Below, piece by piece: positions 1 to 8,937 of a stretch of 64,000 nt of DNA. The first letter of the stretch is position 1. Every line of letters begins with the position of its first letter. The DNA is from Rhizocola hellebori (GTDB lineage Bacteria; Actinomycetota; Actinomycetes; Mycobacteriales; Micromonosporaceae): positions 1 through 64,000 of the forward strand of contig NZ_BONY01000002.1 of the NCBI RefSeq assembly GCF_016862955.1, read 5' to 3'. Below the pieces are notes generated by a model. The model worked only from the letters and a program-made list of their open reading frames with translations, searched no databases and was not told the DNA's origin. The translations under genes were made by a program, and so were the position numbers.

Positions 1-46
1 ACGGGAGTTCGCGGCGCGCAACCACCACGGACCGGCGCCAAGAAAT
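1..46. repeat. Dispersed intergenic repeat, copy 1 (left edge)
   Basis: This stretch resembles 22391-22436: both begin ACGGGAGTT, share GGCGCGCAACCAC, then CACGG(A/G)CCGGCGC and an A-rich end. A few single-base indels separate the copies. It is cut by the window edge, so its full length is unknown. The rest of 47-197 holds nothing I can name. Confidence 0.55.
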
Positions 47-197
47 GCCACACAAACTCACAGCGCGCAACCGAGGAATGCTGCCGGGAGAGGATCGCCG
101 AGTCTGCACCGCGGAAATCTGTGGTGTGGAAGCGGTTGCGGCGCACGCTGAGCGCGAAACGGCTGGGGTGAAAGTCGCGCGGCGGTCGAGGGGCGGG

Positions 198-2960
198 CTA
201 GGCGTGGTTTAGGGAGTCGAGTTGTGCTTGCAGCCGGGCGGCTTCGGCGGGGTCGAGGTCGCGCAGCATTGCCAGGGCGCGGAGCCAGGCTTTGCGGGCG
301 TTGGGCAGGTCGCCGGCGACGACGTGGACCTCGCCTAGGGTCTGCCATGCCTCGGCTTCGTAGGCTTGGTTGGAGTCCGCTTGGTGCAGGGCGACGGCAT
401 GTTCGTAACAATCGATCGCTTCGGCGAAGGTGCCTCGCTGGCGGTGTACGTAGCCTAGGCTGTCCCAGGCCAGCGCCTCGCTGGTGCGGTTGCCCGCTAC
501 CTGTTGCAGGGCAACGGCTTGGCGGCAGTAGCCGAGCGCTTCCTCGTAGTCGCCGCGCATCGCGTGACACCAGCCTAGGTTGTTGACCGCCCGCGCTTCG
601 CCTACCACGTGTCCGGCCTGGCGGAACAGGTGTAGTGCGTGGCGGGTGTGCTCGATGGTGTCGTCTAGGCGGCCGAGCCGTTCGGTGATGAAGCCGTAGG
701 CTACGTGGCTGTGAGCCTGCGCGGCTGGATCGCCCAGCTCGGTGAACAGCTCCAGGGCTCGGCGGCAGTGTTTTTCAGCGTCGTCGTAGAGGCCTAGGCG
801 GCCGGTGACCCGGGCCAGACTGCGGTGGGCGACGGCCTGGCCGAGCAGGTCTCCGCAGCGCTCGGCGGCGCGCACGGCCACCGTGTCCATCTCGCGCCAG
901 TCCCGGTTGGCGGCACGCGAATCGAAGTAGCTTTCCAATGTCCAGCTCAGCCGGGGGACGTAGGTGTCATGCCCGGTGTCGGCGGCCGATCGGATGACGG
1001 CGAGCAGCGTCTGGTACTCGGCGGCGAACCAGGCGAGGCCGGAATCCTTGTCGACGATATCCGCCAGGGTGACGCCCGGCATCGCTTCCGGAAGCTCAAG
1101 CCGGTCGCGGGTCGGGTACGAGCTGATTGCCGCCGCGTAGCCACACCGCAGATAGTGATCAAGCATGCGCCTGGTGGCGACATCGCGTTCCGGATCGGGC
1201 TCCACGAGCTCGGCCGCGTATTCGTGCACCAGATCGTGCAACCCGTACCGGCCGATGCTGCCCTCGTTGGCGAGGTGAAGGCGTGCCAGCTCGTCGACCA
1301 GGGGACGGATCTGCGCCACCGGCTGCCCGGCCAGGCTGGCGATGGCGCTCAGCGAAGCATCCGGGCCCGGGTGCACGCCCAGCAGGCGGAACACCCGGGC
1401 CGCGGCGGGCGAGAGCCGTTGATATGACCACGTGAACACCCCGCGCACGCCCGCGTCGCCGACCCCGAACGCGTCGAGCCGGTGGTGGATGGCGCTCAGC
1501 CCGTCGGCGAGATGGTCGAGCGGGATGTCCGTGCGCATGGCGGCCTCGGCGGCCACCATGGTCAAGGCCAGCGGCAGCGACGCGCATCGCTCGATGATCT
1601 GGTCCACGGCCTCGGGCGCCTGCGCTATCCGGGTCTGGTCGAGGCGCAGGGCCAGCAGAGCGCGGGCCTCGTCCAGCGCCAGCGGCGGCACGGCAAGCGG
1701 GAAAGCCCCCGCCGAGGCGATCAGCCCGGTCAGCCTGTCCCGGCTGGTCACGATGGCCATGCAGGCCGGCCCGCTGGGCAACAACGGCAGCACCTGGCCG
1801 GTGTCGCAAGCATTGTCGAGCACCACCAGCAGGCGGCGGGTGGCCGTGAGACTGCGGTAGAGCGCGATCTGCGCATCGGCTGCGGCCGGGACATGTTTGG
1901 GCGCCAGCCCAAGCCCGTCAAGCAACCGGCGAACGGCCTCCTCGGCCGTCACCGGGGCAGCGGAAGGATCGAAGCCGTGCAGATCAAGGTAGAGCTGGCC
2001 GTCCGGGAAGGCTTCGCTGACCCGGTGTGACCAGTGCACGGCAAGCGCGGTCTTGCCCACACCGCCCATTCCCGACACCGCGACCACGGTGGTGAGGCTG
2101 GACTGGCCGGCGACCAGCCGGTCGAGGCGCTCAAGCTCGGCCTGACGGCCGGCGAAACCGCGCACATCGAGCGGAAGCTGCCGGGGCACGGCCACCGATC
2201 CGTCCGTCGCGGACAGGTCCGGCTCGGTCAGCGACGGATCGTTGCGCAGGATCTTCCCGTGCAGGCGCTGCAGATCGGGCCCGGCCTCTATGCCGAGCTG
2301 CTCCACCAGCTGGTCGCGAGTGGACCGGTAGACAGCCAGCGCCTCGGCCTGACGCCCGCAGCGGTACAGCGCGGTCATCACCAGACACACCATGGTTTCC
2401 CTGGTCGGATGCTGCTCGACCAGTGTGGTCAGGTCGGTGACCACCTGGCCGTGCCGGCCGGTGGCCAGGTCTGCCAGCGCCTTCTCTTCGACGGCGTGCA
2501 GGCGCAGCCCGATCAGGCGGCTGCCCAGCCTTTCCCGAAGATCTTCTTCCACCACGTCGGCCAGCAGCTCGCCGCGCCACAGCGCCAGCGCCTCGCCGAG
2601 CTTGGCCGCCCGGCTGACCGGATGCTGGATCGCGGTCGCGGCCGCGACCAGGTCGGTGAACCGGTGCGCGTCGACCCTGTCCCGTGGGGTGTCCAAACGG
2701 TATGCGGCGTCCTTGGTCTCCAGCCGCACGCCGAAGGGGGCCAGCCGGGCCCGCAGGCGGGCCGCATGGGTGTGCAGCGCCGCCCGGGCACTGGCCGGGG
2801 CGTTCTGCTCCCACAGCAACTGCACGAGCCGGTCGATGAGCACCGGGTTACCGGTTTCGAGCAGCAGCAGACCCAGCAGCCGCCGCTCCTGGCGTCGCCC
2901 CAGTTCCACCGGGGTTCCGTCGGCGTAGGCGACCAGCGGGCCCAATACATGAAAGTCCAT
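198..2960 (-). CDS. AfsR/SARP-family transcriptional regulator with NB-ARC and TPR domains
   Basis: About 920 residues. I chose the start at 2960 (MDFHVLGPL), because this is where the SARP winged-helix domain begins; the longer frame upstream has no family likeness. Order: winged-helix DNA-binding domain (about 1-90), bacterial transcriptional activation domain (about 95-245), NB-ARC/STAND ATPase with Walker A GMGGVGKT near residue 295 and the LLVVLDN Walker B, then a C-terminal TPR array (about 690-920). Members of this family activate secondary-metabolism or other gene sets, with the ATPase and TPR parts acting as a sensor. No biosynthetic cluster is visible beside it, so the target is unknown. 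The TPR part uses the rare Leu codon CTA repeatedly. Confidence 0.9.
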   Translation of the reverse strand: MDFHVLGPLVAYADGTPVELGRRQERRLLGLLLLETGNPVLIDRLVQLLWEQNAPASARAALHTHAARLRARLAPFGVRLETKDAAYRLDTPRDRVDAHRFTDLVAAATAIQHPVSRAAKLGEALALWRGELLADVVEEDLRERLGSRLIGLRLHAVEEKALADLATGRHGQVVTDLTTLVEQHPTRETMVCLVMTALYRCGRQAEALAVYRSTRDQLVEQLGIEAGPDLQRLHGKILRNDPSLTEPDLSATDGSVAVPRQLPLDVRGFAGRQAELERLDRLVAGQSSLTTVVAVSGMGGVGKTALAVHWSHRVSEAFPDGQLYLDLHGFDPSAAPVTAEEAVRRLLDGLGLAPKHVPAAADAQIALYRSLTATRRLLVVLDNACDTGQVLPLLPSGPACMAIVTSRDRLTGLIASAGAFPLAVPPLALDEARALLALRLDQTRIAQAPEAVDQIIERCASLPLALTMVAAEAAMRTDIPLDHLADGLSAIHHRLDAFGVGDAGVRGVFTWSYQRLSPAAARVFRLLGVHPGPDASLSAIASLAGQPVAQIRPLVDELARLHLANEGSIGRYGLHDLVHEYAAELVEPDPERDVATRRMLDHYLRCGYAAAISSYPTRDRLELPEAMPGVTLADIVDKDSGLAWFAAEYQTLLAVIRSAADTGHDTYVPRLSWTLESYFDSRAANRDWREMDTVAVRAAERCGDLLGQAVAHRSLARVTGRLGLYDDAEKHCRRALELFTELGDPAAQAHSHVAYGFITERLGRLDDTIEHTRHALHLFRQAGHVVGEARAVNNLGWCHAMRGDYEEALGYCRQAVALQQVAGNRTSEALAWDSLGYVHRQRGTFAEAIDCYEHAVALHQADSNQAYEAEAWQTLGEVHVVAGDLPNARKAWLRALAMLRDLDPAEAARLQAQLDSLNHA

Positions 2961-3088
2961 CGCGGCAGCCAGGATAACCCGTAAGGCCGATCGATATGTG
3001 CCCCGTGAAAGCCACCTGCAAGGCCACGCGGAGACGGTGTCCACACTGTCCACTCGCCGTGCCGAGGCGCTTTCGCGAAGGAACCGAC

Positions 3089-3535
3089 GTGAATGTAAAC
3101 GATCTTCCATTCCAGGGCAGACCAAGCTATGCCGCACGGTCATGGAGCAGCCGGCTGATGGCTGGACTGGCGATGCTGTTGGCCACGCGGACCGGGTCGG
3201 TGGTGCTGTCCTCGTCAGCGGCCTGGGCCTATCCGCCGCCTGACCCATACCAGCCGTGAGGTCGGGGTCCAACAAGCAATGGGTGCGCATCGCCGGAAAC
3301 ATCGAGGCCCATCAGGCTGCGGCGCCGTTCACCTCTTTCACCAATCATGCGGGTACCAGTGGTCTGGGCGACCTGGTTTTCATCAAGCTGCGCGGCACGG
3401 GCTCGGGCGTTATCGAGCTCTTCGCCGCCGGGGCGGTCTCCGGTTACCAGCAGCTCAGTCGCGTTCGCGCTGGGCGATGCCAACAACGGACGTTCACGCT
3501 GACCCGGAAGCTGGCTATACCCATCGGGTATAGCC
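3089..3535 (+). pseudogene. Decayed secreted VCBS/FG-GAP-repeat protein gene
   Basis: A GTG at 3089, about 5 bases after GAAGGA, opens a 56-residue frame with a twin-Arg-free signal-peptide-like N-terminus (SRLMAGLAMLL...SSSAAWA) that stops at 3259. The next frame, from 3256, continues with VCBS-like text (GDLVFIKLRGTGSG, then VSGYQQLS). It shifts to another frame for VAFALGDANNG and back again for TFTLTRK. The pieces fit in order as one FG-GAP/VCBS lectin-like domain of the kind seen in actinomycete secreted proteins. The stop and two compensating shifts mark it as broken. I see no other gene in 2961-3538. Confidence 0.55.
3513..3535. promoter_or_regulatory. Inverted repeat (terminator or second PadR-like operator)
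   Basis: GGCTATACCC-ATC-GGGTATAGCC is a perfect 10-bp stem with a 3-base loop, just beyond the stop of the permease gene at 3539. Its core TATACCCATCGGGTATA differs at one base from the sequence in front of padR (6927-6943). It may therefore be an operator copy as well as, or instead of, a terminator. Confidence 0.5.
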
Positions 3536-3538
3536 GGC

Positions 3539-5704
3539 TCACTCGAACCGGATGCTGTCGTGGCGGGTGGCGATATCCATGAGCGGCAACGCAATCAAGG
3601 AAACCGCGAAGGCGGCCAGCACCCCGACGCCGAGACCGGCGAGGAAGCCGCCGGTCGGCCACACCCACTCGCTGGGCGAGACGCTGACATAGGCGGCCAC
3701 CATGGCGACGCCGACCCCGCCCAGAACCGTTGCCGCCAAAGGAACTCCGGTCTCGAGCAGCACGATGCGGCGCAGCTCGCCGAGGCGCACCCCGGACGCG
3801 CGCAGCAACGCGAACGGGCGACGGCGCTCGGTCAGCCCGTTGATCGCCGACACAGTGAGGCTGCACGCCGCGACGAGCAGCACGAAGACCATCACCGGCG
3901 GCAGGGCGGCGTCCAAGCCGGACGTGTCCACGGCCTCTCGCGCGGGCAGGTCGTCGTCGGTTTTGCTGCGCGAAGCCGGAATCGTGACCGCGGCGAGGGT
4001 CCGCAAGCGCTCCTGTGTGGCCAGGGTGCCGTCGGTGGGTATGAACAGTGTCTGGATGGGAAGCTGGGCGGACTCGGCGTCGGGCTCGGCGAAAGCCCTG
4101 GGGCCGAAGATGTAGTCGGCGGCGCTGACCCCGGGATATGGCAGCATGAAAAGGTCTTCCGCCTGTGCGCCTTCGAGGGTGTCCCATCCGCTGGGGTCGG
4201 TCGGCAGCGGACAGCGCACCGAGGTCACCCTGGCCAGCTCGGCGCACGCCACCACGACCTTCGCGTTGGGGCCCACCCGCGCCATCACCGCATCGCCGGA
4301 CATGAGCGCGGCAACCGATTCCGGCGATGCCCCCTGCACGTGTACGGCGACCACTCCGGGATCAAGGGCAGAGGTGACGTCGCGCTGGGTTTGCCGTTCG
4401 TGCGCGGCGGACAGGCTCAGCCAGGTGGCCACGTATATGGCCAGGGCCGCACCGCTGACCGCCCGGAAGGTGCTGTAGGGGTCGGCCGCCACCCGCCGCG
4501 CCACGATCAGCGACGTGGCGCTGCCGCTCAGCCGCGCCATACCCCGGCTGATCCACATGCACACCCACGATCCGGACAGGAAGAGTCCCACCACAATGGA
4601 CAGTGCGGCCAGCAGCGAAAGTGGCCCGAGCCGAAGGTCTTCGGCGAGCGCCGGGTTGGCTTGGGCCTTAGTTATCGCCCAGACACCAAGGAGTCCCACG
4701 GCCACCGGCAGGAGCCGCCAGGCCGAGGGCGGCCGCCGCCGCGTGCGCCGGCGCACCTGCAGCGGTGTCATCTGCACCGGACGCAGGCTCACCAAGGTGG
4801 TGGCCCCGGCCAGCAACGGCACGGCCAGCAGCACCAGCACCAGCTGCCCGGTGGGGACCCGCAGATCCGAAGCGAAGATCGGCATGCCGTGTCCCAGCGT
4901 GATATAGCCCGCCGCCAGCGGCCGGACAGCGAGAAACCCCGCCCAGCCCAGCAGAACTCCGGCGATGGCCGCGCCCACGGTCTCCACCGCGGCGAACACC
5001 GCTGTCTGCCATCGGGTCGCCCCGGCCAGCCGGAGCGCGGCGAAGCGCACGTCGCGGCGCGCACCGCCGAGCCGGGTGACCATGGCGACGAAAACGGCCA
5101 CCGGCCCGATGATGAGCGCGGCCAGCATGCCGACGAGGATTCCCAGCAGCTCGATCAGATCGCGCCGCTCGCCCGGCTGCTCGATGCCGCGGATCTCAGT
5201 TGCGCCAAGGGTTTGGCGCAACTGCTGTGGGGCCTGCCCCACGATGCCCACCAGCTCGGCCGGGGCGATCAGCCCTTCCGGCCCGATGGTTCCGGCTATC
5301 CGCCCCGGGAACCGGTCGCGCAGCTGATCGCTGGGCGTGGCCGCCATCAGCTCGGCAAGCGCGGGCGAGACGAACACCTCGCCCGGGCCGGGCAACCGGC
5401 TGATGCCGGGTGGGACAGGCGGGTGCGCCCCGAGCGCGGCGACGTGCACCCGGATGACGTCCTTGCCCGCGTACCGGTCGGTGACGGCCAGCCACAGCGC
5501 CGGATCCGGTGCGGTGGCTGGGCTGTTCACATTGGTGCGATGCCAGGCCAGGCGGTCGGTGTGGGTCTGCAGCACCGGCAGGGCGGTCAGCGCGAGCAGC
5601 ACCAGCAGCACCCCGATCGCGATGCCGATGGCCATCAGCGCCATGCGCACCATGCTCTCCCGGCCGCCCCCGAGCACCATCCGGATCCCCAGCAACAGGT
5701 TCAT
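3539..5704 (-). CDS. FtsX/MacB-like ABC transporter permease
   Basis: About 721 residues, starting at MNLLLGIRM (5704), whose ATG overlaps the stop of the ATPase gene. There is an N-terminal membrane segment, a long extracytoplasmic part (about 45-150), a first FtsX-type block of membrane helices (about 155-330), a second extracytoplasmic region, and a final helix set at the C-terminus (about 610-715). This is the usual duplicated FtsX permease layout for ABC systems of the lipoprotein, antibiotic or peptide type. With the ATPase next to it, it should form a full transporter in the cytoplasmic membrane. The substrate is unknown. The PadR regulator suggests drug or toxic-compound response. Confidence 0.85.
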   Translation of the reverse strand: MNLLLGIRMVLGGGRESMVRMALMAIGIAIGVLLVLLALTALPVLQTHTDRLAWHRTNVNSPATAPDPALWLAVTDRYAGKDVIRVHVAALGAHPPVPPGISRLPGPGEVFVSPALAELMAATPSDQLRDRFPGRIAGTIGPEGLIAPAELVGIVGQAPQQLRQTLGATEIRGIEQPGERRDLIELLGILVGMLAALIIGPVAVFVAMVTRLGGARRDVRFAALRLAGATRWQTAVFAAVETVGAAIAGVLLGWAGFLAVRPLAAGYITLGHGMPIFASDLRVPTGQLVLVLLAVPLLAGATTLVSLRPVQMTPLQVRRRTRRRPPSAWRLLPVAVGLLGVWAITKAQANPALAEDLRLGPLSLLAALSIVVGLFLSGSWVCMWISRGMARLSGSATSLIVARRVAADPYSTFRAVSGAALAIYVATWLSLSAAHERQTQRDVTSALDPGVVAVHVQGASPESVAALMSGDAVMARVGPNAKVVVACAELARVTSVRCPLPTDPSGWDTLEGAQAEDLFMLPYPGVSAADYIFGPRAFAEPDAESAQLPIQTLFIPTDGTLATQERLRTLAAVTIPASRSKTDDDLPAREAVDTSGLDAALPPVMVFVLLVAACSLTVSAINGLTERRRPFALLRASGVRLGELRRIVLLETGVPLAATVLGGVGVAMVAAYVSVSPSEWVWPTGGFLAGLGVGVLAAFAVSLIALPLMDIATRHDSIRFE

Positions 5705-6396
5705 GACGCCCCCAGCACGGTGGCAGGTTGGGCGATCCGGCCGTCGCGGACGGTGACCTGGCGATCGGCGTAGGCGGCGACCCGCGGCTCGTGGGTGACC
5801 AGCACGGCCCCGGCCCCCGTGGCCTTGGCCGTGTCGATGAGCAGCTCCATCACTTCGTCGGCGGCCACCGAGTCGAGCGAACCGGTCGGCTCGTCTGCGA
5901 ATATCACGCTTGGGCCGCAGATCAGGGCGCGGGCGATGGCGGCCCGCTGCATCTGCCCGCCGGAGATCTCGCCCGGCAGCCGCTGCCCGATGTCGCCCAG
6001 CCCCAGGCGCTGCAGCCAATCCTGGGCCGCGGCCAGGGCCACCCGCCGCTTCTTTCCGGTGAGCAGCAGCGGCAGGGCGATGTTCTCGACCACGGGCAAC
6101 TCGGGCACCAACTGTCCAAATTGGAACACAAAGCCGAAAGCCGTTCGCCGCAACTGGCTGCGCTGCCGATCGGGCAACTGGTCGATGCGGCGCCCGGCGA
6201 AGGTCACCTCGCCCGAGTCGGGCGTGAGGATGCCCGCCAGGCAGTGCAGCAGCGTGGATTTTCCGGAGCCGCTGGGCCCCATCACCGCAAGCACTTCGCC
6301 CGCTGCCAGCGAAAGGTCCACCCCGCGCAGCGCGAGGGTGGGCCCGAAGCTCTTGTGCAACCCGCGGCCGATCAGAAGTGGCGCTTGCTCGTTCAT
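5701..6396 (-). CDS. ABC transporter ATP-binding protein (LolD/MacB type)
   Basis: 231 residues. Walker A is GPSGSGKST near residue 40, the Q-loop is VFQFGQ, the signature is SGGQMQR (usual SGGQ), and Walker B is VIFADEPTGSLD with the H-loop at LVTHE. The GSLDS form is typical of ATPases paired with FtsX/MacB permeases. Its start overlaps the padR stop and its stop overlaps the permease start (ATGA both times), so the three genes are translationally coupled. Confidence 0.93.
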   Translation of the reverse strand: MNEQAPLLIGRGLHKSFGPTLALRGVDLSLAAGEVLAVMGPSGSGKSTLLHCLAGILTPDSGEVTFAGRRIDQLPDRQRSQLRRTAFGFVFQFGQLVPELPVVENIALPLLLTGKKRRVALAAAQDWLQRLGLGDIGQRLPGEISGGQMQRAAIARALICGPSVIFADEPTGSLDSVAADEVMELLIDTAKATGAGAVLVTHEPRVAAYADRQVTVRDGRIAQPATVLGAS

Positions 6397-6917
6397 AGCT
6401 GTATCTCCGCAGCCAGAGTGTCCAGGCGGCCGGCCGCATGGTCGATCCAGCGCAGATCCGCCTCGATGTGGAAGAGCTGATAGTCGATGAGCAACCCGTC
6501 TTGCAGGGAGGCGGTGCGCCTTGCCGTGGTGAGCTCGCGCATCGCCGTCAGGTGGACGCCGCGCTGCGCGTCCAGGTATTCCCCCGCGGACCGGCCCGAC
6601 AGCAGGGCCAGCATCACCTTCTGAAACAACACCGTCTGGAGCTGAGGTTGCGGCTCCTCCGGCTCGGCCAGCCAGCGCTCCAAGTCCGTCACCCCTTCCG
6701 CGGTGATCGAATAGCGTTTGCGGTCGGGCCCCGCGCCCGCCTCCACGCCGACGATGGCGATCAGGCCGTCCCGCTGCAGCTGCGAGAGCGTGCGGTAGAC
6801 CTGGCCGAAGCGCAACGGCCGGGTGCCACCAAACATGCGGTCGTAGCTCTGCTTGAGGTCGTAGCCATGCCGGTCGGCCTCGTGCAGGAGCCCGAGAAGC
6901 GCGTACGAGACGGTCAT
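6393..6917 (-). CDS. PadR-family transcriptional regulator
   Basis: About 174 residues. The N-terminal winged helix (MTVSYALLGLLHE, GYDLKQ, GQVYRTLSQLQRDGLI) and the C-terminal helical Vir_Agr part fit the PadR family. These proteins usually repress a neighbouring transporter operon until a toxic ligand binds. I chose the ATG at 6917 over one at 6935 because the family begins at MTVSYALLG and because a TATAGT -10 box (6925-6930, minus strand) sits 7 bases before it, which would give a leaderless message. First gene of the padR-ATPase-permease operon. Confidence 0.9.
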   Translation of the reverse strand: MTVSYALLGLLHEADRHGYDLKQSYDRMFGGTRPLRFGQVYRTLSQLQRDGLIAIVGVEAGAGPDRKRYSITAEGVTDLERWLAEPEEPQPQLQTVLFQKVMLALLSGRSAGEYLDAQRGVHLTAMRELTTARRTASLQDGLLIDYQLFHIEADLRWIDHAAGRLDTLAAEIQL

Positions 6918-6924
6918 GTCATCG

Positions 6925-6949
6925 ACTATACGCATCGGGTATACCCGAT
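6925..6949 (-). promoter_or_regulatory. padR promoter with 16-bp palindromic operator
   Basis: The perfect palindrome ATCGGGTATACCCGAT (6934-6949) fills most of the spacer in front of the -10 box TATAGT (complement of 6925-6930). A second, overlapping inverted repeat TATACGC-ATC-GGGTATA (6927-6943) matches the copy at 3513-3535. This suits autorepression by PadR. Confidence 0.6.
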
Positions 6950-6957
6950 GGGAAGAG

Positions 6958-7761
6958 TCAGGCGAGGATCAGGTCCACGACAGGCCGGTAGACGCCGGCG
7001 TGTTCCCGTACCGGCAATCCCACGCGGCGACGGCCCTCGCTGGTGGCGATCCGGTACATCAGCGCGCGAACCAGCATCTGGTCCCACTGCGGCCGGTCGC
7101 TCAGGCGGTCCACGAGCGTGGCGGGTGCGGCGTGCCAGGTCAGGGCGTCCACCACGGCCACGGCCAGCGCCCACGACACCGGGCGGTAGTAGACCGGCCA
7201 GTCGATCACCGTGGGGGCCAGCCGATCGGCGAACATGACGTTGCCCAGCAGGTCGCCGTGGACGGGCTGGGACGCCAGCTGGACCTCCCGGCGCGCCGAA
7301 GCCAGCGGCTGCAGCAGTTCGGCCATAGCCTCGCCGCCGCGCAGCGGCAGCTCCTCCCACGCCAGCCGTTCGCCGTAGGTCCACGGATCGTCTCGTTCAT
7401 CCAAAAACGACGGTCGCGCCATCCCGGCCAGCGCCTCGTGGAAAGCCTCCCCTGCCACCAGAATCTCGTCCCAGCGCCGGGGATCGGGTGCCCCGGGCGT
7501 GCGCTGCCAGGCCTGCCAGCCCTGCACCACCCAGCTTCCGTCCGAGGCCCGCACCGGCCGGGCCACCCGAAACCGGGCCGTCGCCACGAGAGCCGACAGC
7601 ACCTCGGCAACCCAGATCGTCTCCGCTTCCAGCCCGGCGGGTTTGAGCACCACCTCCCCGGAAAGCCAGGTCTGGCCCTGGCCGCCCGGCAGCGGCACCG
7701 CTTCCCGATAGGCGCCGAATGCCGCCAGAACCTGCGGTGGTGGAGTCGCGCTAACCGTCAT
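6958..7761 (-). CDS. Aminoglycoside-phosphotransferase-fold protein (TIGR02569-like)
   Basis: About 267 residues, starting at MTVSATPPPQVL (7761). The kinase-fold motif HGDLLGNVMF near residue 173 and the metal-binding TVIDWP downstream fit the choline/aminoglycoside phosphotransferase fold. The overall pattern resembles an actinobacterial conserved family (TIGR02569) whose substrate is not known. It lies between the MetE-like gene (59-base gap) and padR and may be co-transcribed with the former. I do not call it a resistance gene. Confidence 0.7.
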   Translation of the reverse strand: MTVSATPPPQVLAAFGAYREAVPLPGGQGQTWLSGEVVLKPAGLEAETIWVAEVLSALVATARFRVARPVRASDGSWVVQGWQAWQRTPGAPDPRRWDEILVAGEAFHEALAGMARPSFLDERDDPWTYGERLAWEELPLRGGEAMAELLQPLASARREVQLASQPVHGDLLGNVMFADRLAPTVIDWPVYYRPVSWALAVAVVDALTWHAAPATLVDRLSDRPQWDQMLVRALMYRIATSEGRRRVGLPVREHAGVYRPVVDLILA

Positions 7762-7820
7762 CTCTGCAGCATTGTTGGTACCGCGATGATCCGCTACCGT
7801 TTTCCGATGGTCCCCCTGCG

Positions 7821-8936
7821 CTAGCCCCAGACCTCGGCGGCGGTTTCGACGATGAGGGACAGCTTGGCGACCTGCTGATCGTAGGTGAGCACGTTGCCTT
7901 CGACGGTGGAGGAGAAGCCGCACTGTGGGGAGAGGCACAGCTGGTCGAGCGGGATGTACTGGGCCGCCTCGTCGATGCGGCGCTTGAGGTCGTCCTTGGA
8001 TTCCAGCGCGCCGCTCTTGGTGGTGACCAATCCAAGCACGACCTGTTTTCCTTTGGGTACGAAGCGAAGCGGAGCGAAGTCGCCGGAGCGCTCGTCGTCG
8101 TACTCGAGGAAGAAACCGTCGACCGCCAGCTCGGAGAAGAGGGCCTCGGCGACGAAATCGTAGCCGCCCTCGGCCGCCCACGAGGAGCGGAAGTTGCCCC
8201 GGCACATGTGGGTGGTGACGTTGAGGGAAGCGGGCCGGTCGGCGATCGCCGCATTGATCTGCTTGATGTAGCGCAGGTGCTGGTGCTCGGCGTCGTCTCC
8301 GCGTTCGGCGAGCATGGCGCGCTGGGCGGGGTCGTTGAGGTAGGCCAGCGAGGTGTCGTCGAGCTGCAGGTAGGTGCAGCCGAGCGCGGCGATCCCCTGC
8401 ACCTGCTGGGCGTAGGCCGCGCTCAGGTCCGCCCAGAACTGCTCCTCGTCGGGGTAGACCGCCGGGTCGATGGCGGCGCGGCCGCCGCGATAGTGGACCA
8501 TGCTCGGTGACGGGATGGTGAGCTTGGCGGTCACGCCGTCGTCCACTACGGACTTGAGGAAGGCGAAGTCGTCGCCGAAGATGGGCTCGCCCAGGCGCAC
8601 CGGCCCGGTGACGGCCAGCGCGGCCGAGGTGAACTCCAGCAACCCGTCGGCGTTGCGGAACTGCACGGTGATCCGCCCGTCGGCCTGGTTGATGCCGCCC
8701 AGCCGGTAGATGAAGTCCATGTGCCAGGAGGTGCGGCGAAACTCGCCGTCGGTGGCCGATTGCAGCCCGGCCTGGCGCTGCATCGCTACCACGCCCCGGA
8801 TCGCGTCGTCCTCCACGGCGCGCAGCTGCTCGGCGGAGATGGCGCCCCGGGCTTTTTCCTCGCGGGCGCGCAGCAGGGTTGCCGGGCGCAACAGGCTGCC
8901 CACGTGGTCGGCCCGGAACGGCGGCTTGTCTCGCAT
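7821..8936 (-). CDS. MetE C-terminal-like cobalamin-independent methyltransferase
   Basis: About 371 residues, starting at MRDKPPFRADHVGS (8936). It has only the catalytic half of MetE, like the YxjG/YxjH proteins. Likely zinc ligands are visible: His and Cys in THMCRGN, Glu in ALFSELAVDGFFLEY, and Cys in LSPQCGFSS. MetE relatives move a methyl group from methyl-tetrahydrofolate to a thiol. It starts 1 base after the pobA stop, within an aromatic-catabolism operon, so a role in handling methyl groups from methoxylated aromatics is possible. That is inference. A plain methionine-synthase role is the alternative. Confidence 0.8.
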   Translation of the reverse strand: MRDKPPFRADHVGSLLRPATLLRAREEKARGAISAEQLRAVEDDAIRGVVAMQRQAGLQSATDGEFRRTSWHMDFIYRLGGINQADGRITVQFRNADGLLEFTSAALAVTGPVRLGEPIFGDDFAFLKSVVDDGVTAKLTIPSPSMVHYRGGRAAIDPAVYPDEEQFWADLSAAYAQQVQGIAALGCTYLQLDDTSLAYLNDPAQRAMLAERGDDAEHQHLRYIKQINAAIADRPASLNVTTHMCRGNFRSSWAAEGGYDFVAEALFSELAVDGFFLEYDDERSGDFAPLRFVPKGKQVVLGLVTTKSGALESKDDLKRRIDEAAQYIPLDQLCLSPQCGFSSTVEGNVLTYDQQVAKLSLIVETAAEVWG

Positions 8937-8937
8937 G

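Noticed and set aside
198-3302. Longer start for the first SARP gene (near 3302)
   Set aside because: The extra 114 residues have no family likeness and overlap the signal-peptide frame of the VCBS remnant on the other strand.
3560-5773. 737-residue open frame opposite the ABC permease
   Set aside because: It lies antisense to a well-supported permease, its composition is Gly/Arg/His/Gln-rich, and it has no recognisable motif. GC-rich third positions keep opposite frames open.
6958-7761. Aminoglycoside resistance kinase
   Set aside because: Only the general phosphotransferase fold is visible; the closest pattern is an uncharacterised actinobacterial family.
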